From the NCBI GenBank assembly GCA_003339415.1, contig PDHQ01000041.1, positions 62,001 through 126,000 on the forward strand: a stretch of 64,000 bases of DNA, read 5' to 3'. Below are positions 56,545 to 64,000 of this stretch, piece after piece. The notes under the pieces are model-generated. The model had not been told where the DNA came from and ran no database searches. It worked only from the letters and a program-made list of their open reading frames with translations. The position numbers were made by a program, and so were the translations under genes. Positions within the stretch are counted from its first letter, which is position 1; each line of letters opens with the position of its first letter. This DNA is from Ophiocordyceps camponoti-saundersi (nom. inval.). Lineage: Eukaryota; Ascomycota; Sordariomycetes; Hypocreales; Ophiocordycipitaceae.

Positions 56545-58544
56545 GGCTATCTGACGATTTGGAGGGAAGGGAGGGGGGCGTGAATGGTGATTGAGAATGG
56601 GATGGATGTTGCAAGTTGGAGGTTTAGGCAAGCAGGAGTAGTATGAGGAGCAGAGGCTTGACGATTGCTGAAGGGCGTATCTGAGGCGGGGTTGTTCCTC
56701 TTTTCCTTCTTCGTCTTCTTCTTTCCTTTCCTTTCCTTCTCCTCTTCGTGTGAAGCTTTAGATGTCGATCCGCGCCCCCCTGGCGCCGTGGTCATGCACC
56801 TGGAGAAGTGGCCTCCCTTGAATGAGGCAGTCGGTTCGACTCCGGCGGGGGGGCAAAGGGAACCTAGAGGACCCCCTAAGTTCTAAGTTCTAACCAAGGT
56901 GCACAGTCCTCACGGCGCTTACAAAAAAACGCAGCGACGTGGATCGGGTCGGATAAGTCGTTTTCCCGGTAAGGAGAGGACCGGAAAACCTGCTGGCGGA
57001 AATTCCCTGCGGCTGCGGGTGTCACTCCCTTCCTATCAGGTGGTGCCATTGCAGCCCTACTTTGGCAGGATTCCTTGTACGAGAGGTATTTGTACCGCAG
57101 CTAGATGGCTGACTTACTTGAGTGTGGTAAAGAGGTCCGAAGGGATCTCACACGGAGGAAGAGGAGGGGATCACGAAAGAAAAAACTTCTCGAGAGTGTG
57201 AAGGTGACATACGAACATGCAGAATCGGGATAAGGCATTGAGGCCATACATATCCGTACATACGGACGTATATATTAGAAAATGCCGGATCACATAACCC
57301 CTTGACTAAACTCTCCCGATGGCGCCCGCCCAATACCCTGCCTGAAGGTTAAGACAGTCAATCATCATTCCTCCTCGCGCTGGATTTCAAGGATTTGAAG
57401 AGGCCCGACTCGGGGATCTGGTGTATGTATGCACATATGTAAATTGTCATCCACGTGTGCAGCAGCTGGCCAGCAGCCACAGCAGCTAAAAGCAACCGGA
57501 GCCGGATTCACAGTGCTTCCGGGCCGCAGGGCCCTCTGCGGAGGTCCCACGGCGGAGAGGGGCTTTGCCCTTACCCGGGCTCTCCCGGTCAGCCAGCTTC
57601 TCTATTTAGTATCCTGTGTCCAACCCTTGTCGAGTATGTATGTACGGAGTATAAGCTGGAAAAGACCCCCTTAATCTCCGTCTCATCGCGCAGTATGTTT
57701 GTCTATTTATTCACTCATTGTTCTCAGCCTTCGTCCTCACTGGATCCCCCCTAACGGGCGCTACGCTGCAGATGCTCAGTCGCGGTTGGCCATATGCGCG
57801 GATGGTGAAAAGGAGGGGAGGGGGCGGATTCAAAGAAAAGGAAAAATAAAATAGGATAGAAAGGTATCGCTAGGCAGACGGAAGAGTCGAGGAATACTTA
57901 CTCACATACATATATAGGTACGTCTGCATCAATATGCATCCTTCATTCACACATACATACATGATACATGCTACCTACCTACCTACCTACTGGTGGCGGC
58001 CTGTGGAGGCAGGCGCCGGGGAGCCTGATTGGGGTTTAAATTGGCACCCGCCGGCCGGGTTAGACTTATCGTGGACATCATCTCTTACTCCCCCTTTTGG
58101 GGCCTACCAAATTGACTCTCTTTGGCCGACGCATCTGCTATCCTATTTATCTCCTACATACATACCCACCTATATATGTATATCTACGACGCGCTAACAC
58201 CATCTTCACTCAAGCCTTTGCCCCTGACTGGTGGACAACGCCACTCGCTGCCCGAGTCTCCATGCACCTTTGTCCGCCAGTTGCTAGGCGCGACGAAGCC
58301 GTCAACATGGGTCGCGCCCAACGATCGGGCCAACCCGCAGGCTGGGATATATCAGACATATCCGTATGCATGTACGGATATGTATGTATATATATATGTA
58401 CACCTATCTACGTGAATGTTTGTCTGCCAAGGGAGAGGGGGGGAGGGGGGGGGGGGGCTAGGGAGGGTCAAGGGGCCCGTTTTTAGTGTTTTTGAGAGCT
58501 TATTTCAGCTAATCAAGCCGGGCAGGCCGGGTCACAGGGATATA
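56545..58544. other. intergenic region ending at the RIP boundary
   Basis: Ordinary GC content and normal CpA/TpG content, with TACC repeats at about 57970-57990, TATCCGTA-type sites at 57251, 58359 and 58373, and a G-run (58437-58457). Short frames (for example 57934-58197) are repeat-derived. The last 60 nt lead into RIP-mutated DNA. Confidence 0.5.
58356..58383. repeat. 11-bp inverted repeat around TATCCGTA/TACGGATA
   Basis: ACATATCCGTA (58356-58366) and its reverse complement (58373-58383) are separated by 6 nt. It lies about 160 nt from the RIP boundary. Confidence 0.85.
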
Positions 58545-61500
58545 GGAGGGAACCTATAACTAAGCCGTATTTCCTAGGGAAGAGAGGTATTTATAAGTTA
58601 ATATAAGATAGTAAAAATATAAGGCTATAAGTTAGGCTTATAGGGGACGTTTTTAGTATTTTAAAGCTACTAGCTAGGGTATTTTTAGTATTTTCTAATA
58701 GCTTAGTAATAAGGCTATAAGTAAGGCTAACGATTAGGCTTAATAATACTATTTTTAGTATTTTCTAGTAAATTATATACCCCTTTTTAGCCTTAATTAT
58801 AGCCTTAATCTTTTTAAATATTAAGTTAATAAGGGATTTAAAATAATCCCCGCTTAACGACTCTTATACCTTTATTACGGCTATCTTAAAGTCCTTACTA
58901 CTTAGCTTACCCTCGGGATATCTCTAATTAATAAAAAACTTTATCTATAATTAGGCGTTCTTAATAAGGGAGAGATTAGGGCTATAAGCTAGCTATTTAG
59001 CTAAGTTACCTCTAGGGAATAAAGTTATAATAAGATTTATTATAGCCTTTATTTTATATATAAAGGTATTATCTTATTAAATTATAGATATCTTAGCTAG
59101 CTAACGCCTCTAGAAGCTTATAAAAAGGGGTAAAATTCTTTTATAATAGCCCTCCCTTTTAATTATACCTTAGCCTTTTTATTATATAAGGCCCGGGCCT
59201 CTCTTACGGCCCCGGAAATAACTTTAAAATATTTATTTATTAGCTTTTTATTTAATATATATAAATTTAATCGGGTTATCGTTTAGAATTTAGTAAGCTT
59301 TATATATAAAAGCTAGATAAGGGAGGGGAATATCGTAGCTTTAAAAAATAAAAAAGGAAAATAAAGGGGAAAAAGAAAAAGATAATTTACCCTCGAAAAA
59401 GGTAACCTAACTACGCTCTCTAATACTATTAACTTAGGTCTTATTAGATTATATCTATATAGCTTAATTTTCCTTTATAAGATATTAATATTCGAGGGCG
59501 AATTAAAGCCTTTTTTCCTAGGCTTTAGGAGGTAAATAAATAGCGCTACGTTATCTTTTACGGTAAGCTCTTACTAACTTTAGGGCTCTTATAATAGCCC
59601 CCGGGCTATATAGTAATAGCTTAGGGATAGTATTATATAGCTTATAAGAGGCTATAAATTAAGTTACTTTTTATAGCGTATTAATTAGCTTTTTAAACTA
59701 ATTTTTTATATTTAAAGGGATAATTAGGGGGCGGCTATAATTATAATATCTTAGCTTAAAAAGTTAACGAAAAATATAGGAAATTTAGAAAAATAAATAT
59801 ATTAAGATTAAAAGATTAAAATAGCTATAATTAAGTAATTAACTTACTTACTATTATATAAGTTTTAAGGTAATAATAATATTATTATTTAATATACTCT
59901 TAGCCTCCTTAAAAGTCCTAATTATAAGCTATTAGTCCCTTATTATTAGGGCTAATTTTTTCCTTACTATAATAGCTTTATCTAGTATATCTTTTTCTAT
60001 ATCCTCTCCCTTAGCGTTAACGTTATTATTATTACCCTAAGCTCCCTCTTATTTACCCTCTCCTTAGCCGGCCCCTAGTCTTATATCTAAGGGCAACGAA
60101 AGGCCGCTAGGGCCGGGTACCTAGCTTACTATTAAATTAGCGATAGCTTTACCTTAGCCGGCGGCGGTGCTACTAGCGTTAGCAAAGTAGGCGGTAGCGG
60201 CACTAATAGGCCCCGTAGCGGTAAGCGGAGGGGGGGGGGTTCGGGGAACGACTTTATTATCGTCTTAAGATTAGCTAGGTTTATTATAAGGGTCGAGGGG
60301 GGGGGGGGCGTTATCGATAGCGGCGTTATTAGATAAGGGAGAGGTATTATAGGGGGGTTAGCTACTAAGGTATCTTATCGTCCTTAGCCTCCTCCTTAGC
60401 CCTAAGGCTAAGGAAGATAACTATCGCTAATAGCTATAAGTATAAAGCCCTAATTATAAAGTACTATCGATAAGGGGGGTAATTTAGATATATATTAATC
60501 GATTAATTAGTTAGTAAGGTAGTAATATTAATAATTTTAATATTAGTAATAATATTAAAAAGAGGGAAAAGGGGGGTGTTATAGATCGTACTCGTAATTA
60601 CTTAATCTTACCCGTAGCCCTTAATTTAAGCTTCTAAAAATAAAGAGAGAAAAGGGGTAATAAGAAGGTAAGGGGCTTTACTTACTTTAACTAGGCAGTA
60701 AGTAGCTAGAATAGGAAATTTATAAAGTATAAATAAGTAAGAACTTCCTAAATAGGAATATTTTATAAGGCAGGGGAAGGTTATAAAGAGTAGGCTTTTA
60801 AAGTGTAAATTATTTAGATTAAAAGCTTAGAGAAGAAGGAAAGGAAAGACCCTTTAAGGGAAGGAAGCCTTCCTTTTATAGTTTTCCTTCTCTAAGAAAC
60901 TATCTAATTATATAAGCTAGCTAGAAAGCTATAGAATACTATAGAAGCTTTATATTATAAATATACTAGCAAATAGAATAGCTTTATTTTATTTTATTTG
61001 CTTTTATCGTATTTTTTTTACTTTAAAATTAAATTCCTACTTTAAAATTAACCCTTAATTTTAAATCTACTATATCCCTTAGCGAATAGAATAGCTTTAT
61101 TCTATTCTATTATATTCTATTAGCTTCTAAGCTAATAATAAATTATAATAGATAATTCTTTATTTATAATAGCTAATATTTCTTTCTATTTTTAACCGTC
61201 TCTAACTGTTTTTCTTATCTTAGGAATTTTATTCGTTATTCTTATTTTTATTATCTTATACTATTATCTAGTATTTAACTTTCTAAAGTTTAGCCGTAAT
61301 TTAAATACTAAATACTAGTATTTTTATTTTATTATATAAAATATATTATTAAGCTATTTATATAATAAATACTACTTATATAATAAGAATAGTACTTTTA
61401 ACTAGTATTTATATCTTAGATTATTATATATTCCCCTTTCTATAGTTTATAACCTTATAAACTTTATATATAATAATAATATTTATACGCTAGTATGCTT

Positions 61501-64000
61501 AATATAGCTTAAAACTATCCTATATATATTCTAAGAGTGGGAAAAACTAGAGAACTCGGAGTAAAACCCTCCCCTTAAATATTACCTTAGTTTAAGGCCG
61601 GACTAGGTCCGCACCCGGCACTTTACGCCTTAGATAGGTCTAGTAATAATAAGTAACTAGGAAGCTAATATTTCCTCTAAAGTAAAGTCCGCGGTAGTAA
61701 AAGTACGCGTAATCTAAGTCTAATATAAAGTCTATATAGCTACTTATCTTTCTAAATATTATTATTATTATAAATTAAATTTCCGCGCTTAATTATAACG
61801 TCCTAAATAATCCGTTTAATTAAGGCTTTATTAATATAACTAAGGAATATATAAAAGTTTTACTAGCTTATAATAAACCTTATAATAGTTAGTTTTAAAA
61901 GGCGGCCTAATTATCGTAATAAAGCCGCGGATAAGTTTAGAGAAGGGGTTAAAGGTAAAGCTACTATATTTACTTTTTAGCGTTTCCGCCCTAGCTATTA
62001 CTAAACTCTAGCTAATATTAAAAGGGGAGGAGGGGCGGTATATATAAAATTTCGATCTATAAATTTCTAAGGTTAAGAAATATAAGTATCTTTCGCCTAA
62101 TCTTACGCTACTCTTATCTTAAAATAAAGTTAACTTTACCTAAAGTAAGTCCCCTAATAGAGAGGGTAATAATATAGTTTTTTTTTATAAGCTATAAAGT
62201 AAGCTAACTTACTCTTCGCGTACGAAGAGGCGGAGTATTAGCTATATTATAGCTTCGCTATATAATATTTAATAATATATCTAAGCTAGTAATATTTAAA
62301 ATATTACCGGAGTTAAACTTTTAGCTTATAAAGTTTTATATTAAAAATCTCCGCTTATACTATTATACCCTTATTATAAATTTAGTTTATATTTATTATA
62401 CTATTAATAATAATTATAAAAAAACTCCGCTAAGTTTTTAAATAATATCTTTTTATATATAATTATATTATTAAAACCTTATTTAAAAATTTAATCTTTT
62501 TTTAAAAAGCTTCCTTACCGCCTTATTATAAGGCCCGCGCTAGCACCTTTTTTATAATAAGAGTATAACTTTTACTAATTAAGCGTACCTTTTCTCCGAA
62601 AATAGTATAAAGCTATTTTAAATTAAATTAAAGCTTATAAATAATATCTTAGAATATTACTATAATATCGCTATTAGGTAACTTCCTTATTATAAGGGCT
62701 TAGCTTTACCCGTAAAGTTTATAATTAATATTTATTATAGTTATTTTAAGGCTTTAAGCTTAGAGCGGAGTAATAATAAAGTTAAAGCGAATTATAAGCT
62801 AACGCTTATATTACTTTAAAATTTATTTTTTAATAATTTTCTCCTACGCTTTAGCTATAACTATAGCTTATATCGGAGAAATTCCGCTCCCCCTAAAGCT
62901 ATAAAAAAAAAGGAAACTACGGCTATAATAGCTAAAGAGATATTATTAATCGATAAAGTTAAAATAAGGGGGGCGCCTCCCTAAACCTTTTTAAACTCCG
63001 CTACTTATTCGATAATTACTTATACGGAGACTAAGGCGTTCCCTAAAATAATCTTACTAATACTCGCTTTAACTTCTAATAAGGTAAATATAATAGAGTT
63101 ATAAGATAACTATATAAGAAAGATAACTAGAAAATTACGTAAATATTATAAAGCTATTACGACTCCTTACCGAAACTACTTAGAGTATATATAACGTGCT
63201 TGCGGTCTTAATAGAGTAGTTAGATACGGAAAATAAGTTCTTAAACTACGCTAAGGTCTTAGATAAGACTCCGGAAGATATAGTTCGTATCGCGAGGAGT
63301 TTACCCTTAAGTCGTAACCTCCTTATATATAGTTTATAGTAATTTCTAGTATTATAATTCGGTAAGAATTAGCTTTACTCTTAATATAACTCTTAAAGTA
63401 AACCTCTATAATCTATACTTATATACTTTTCTTCCTCTTTTCTAATTTACTTATCGCTATCTTTTTTCTTTAGTATATCTTATATAGGCTTCCCTTATAA
63501 CTTTAATTTTTCTTTTAAGAGATACTAACTTTTAGCTTAGATTTATCTTTTTAGATTTAGTACCGACTTCCTTATATTTTAATATACCTTATATTATACG
63601 CTCTTAGAACTAACCTCTATAAGCGGAGGACCGCTCCTCGGATATCTTTTCCCCCCCTTTTTCGGATCGTTCTACGTAGTTAGAGATAACTTATCTTATA
63701 GAAGCCCCGGAGGCCTCCTAACGTAGTCTTACTCCCTAGGAGGAAATTTTCCGTAATTTTATTACTAACTTCCTCTAAGAACGAGGTATCTATCTTAAGG
63801 ATATTATAATCCCTAGAGGAAACCTTACTAACTCGGCTATAAGTTCCTAGCGTAAGCGCCACTTCTTATTATCGGACTTTAGTTAAGATAAAAATATTAA
63901 ACTTTCGAATATTATTAAACTAAAAAAGCGACTTATAATTTATAAATACTAAGACTAGCTTAAGGACCTTAAAGACTCCTTCCTCGCAGTACTTAAAAAG
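58545..64000. other. AT-rich RIP-mutated block, gene-free
   Basis: From about 58545 to the window end the sequence is AT-rich, dominated by TA steps, and nearly devoid of CpA and TpG: by eye only around 15-20 such dinucleotides occur in 5.4 kb, while ApC, GpT and CpG remain frequent. This is the signature of repeat-induced point mutation (C to T in CpA) taken almost to completion. No frame above about 60 codons survives. GC-richer islands persist near 60060-60380, including poly-G runs. The source is presumably an old repeat such as a transposable element, but no recognisable domain remains and I make no family call. The block continues past the window. Confidence 0.85.

Noticed and set aside
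56780..56850. Possible tRNA B box (GGTTCGACTCC near 56830)
   Set aside because: No A box at the right distance and no cloverleaf arms could be drawn.
63680..63862. 60-codon frame in the RIP block
   Set aside because: It is the longest survivor by chance in AT-rich DNA; no domain is recognisable and RIP makes the codons unreliable.

Overview
The window is nuclear DNA of a filamentous ascomycete (Pezizomycotina, most likely a Sordariomycete). The evidence is: introns of about 50-120 nt with GT..AG ends and CTRAC-like branch points, a canonical Zn(II)2Cys6 regulator, pyrimidine-rich leaders, many CA/CT/TACC microsatellites, and a right-hand 5.4 kb block in which CpA/TpG dinucleotides are almost absent, the footprint of repeat-induced point mutation (RIP). 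The species cannot be named from sequence alone.

Layout, left to right. A prenylatable F-box protein (+, 283-3629) faces a Cys-rich, Ser-rich single-pass surface protein (-, 3924-5306). A Zn(II)2Cys6 regulator (-, 7737-9735) and a SAM+PH domain protein (+, 18038-20576) diverge from an 8.3 kb non-coding, microsatellite-rich interval. Next come the mitoribosomal protein mS42 (-), a STIMATE/YPL162C-type membrane protein (+), a GT90 glycosyltransferase (-), a decayed minus-strand coding region, a small unknown protein (-) and a second decayed, tandemly duplicated region. Two single-pass membrane proteins with PPxY motifs follow (34120-37539, +). Then there is a triple-WSC glyoxal oxidase (-), mitochondrial pyruvate carrier MPC1 (+), pyruvate carboxylase (+), an NFX1/FAP1 zinc-finger protein (+) and a Bem46-type hydrolase (-). 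The last 5.4 kb is RIP-mutated, AT-rich and gene-free.

Most genes are housekeeping or cell-surface functions and do not form an obvious pathway cluster. The one metabolic link is MPC1 beside pyruvate carboxylase on the same strand: two competing fates of cytosolic pyruvate. Exon structures were rebuilt by hand from reading frames, splice consensus and conserved protein continuity. The strongest are pyruvate carboxylase (10 exons, including 8-nt and 12-nt micro-exons), MPC1, FAP1 (with a GC-AG intron), the glyoxal oxidase and the Bem46 protein.

The main non-genic signals are: about 30 copies of the 8-mer TACGGATA (either strand), none in the coding exons; two poly-C tracts of 88 and 117 nt, each about 240-250 nt before a start codon of a membrane-protein gene; a 24-bp-arm hairpin at 32842-32912; a paired E-box element with identical 7-nt spacing at two distant sites; and the RIP block.
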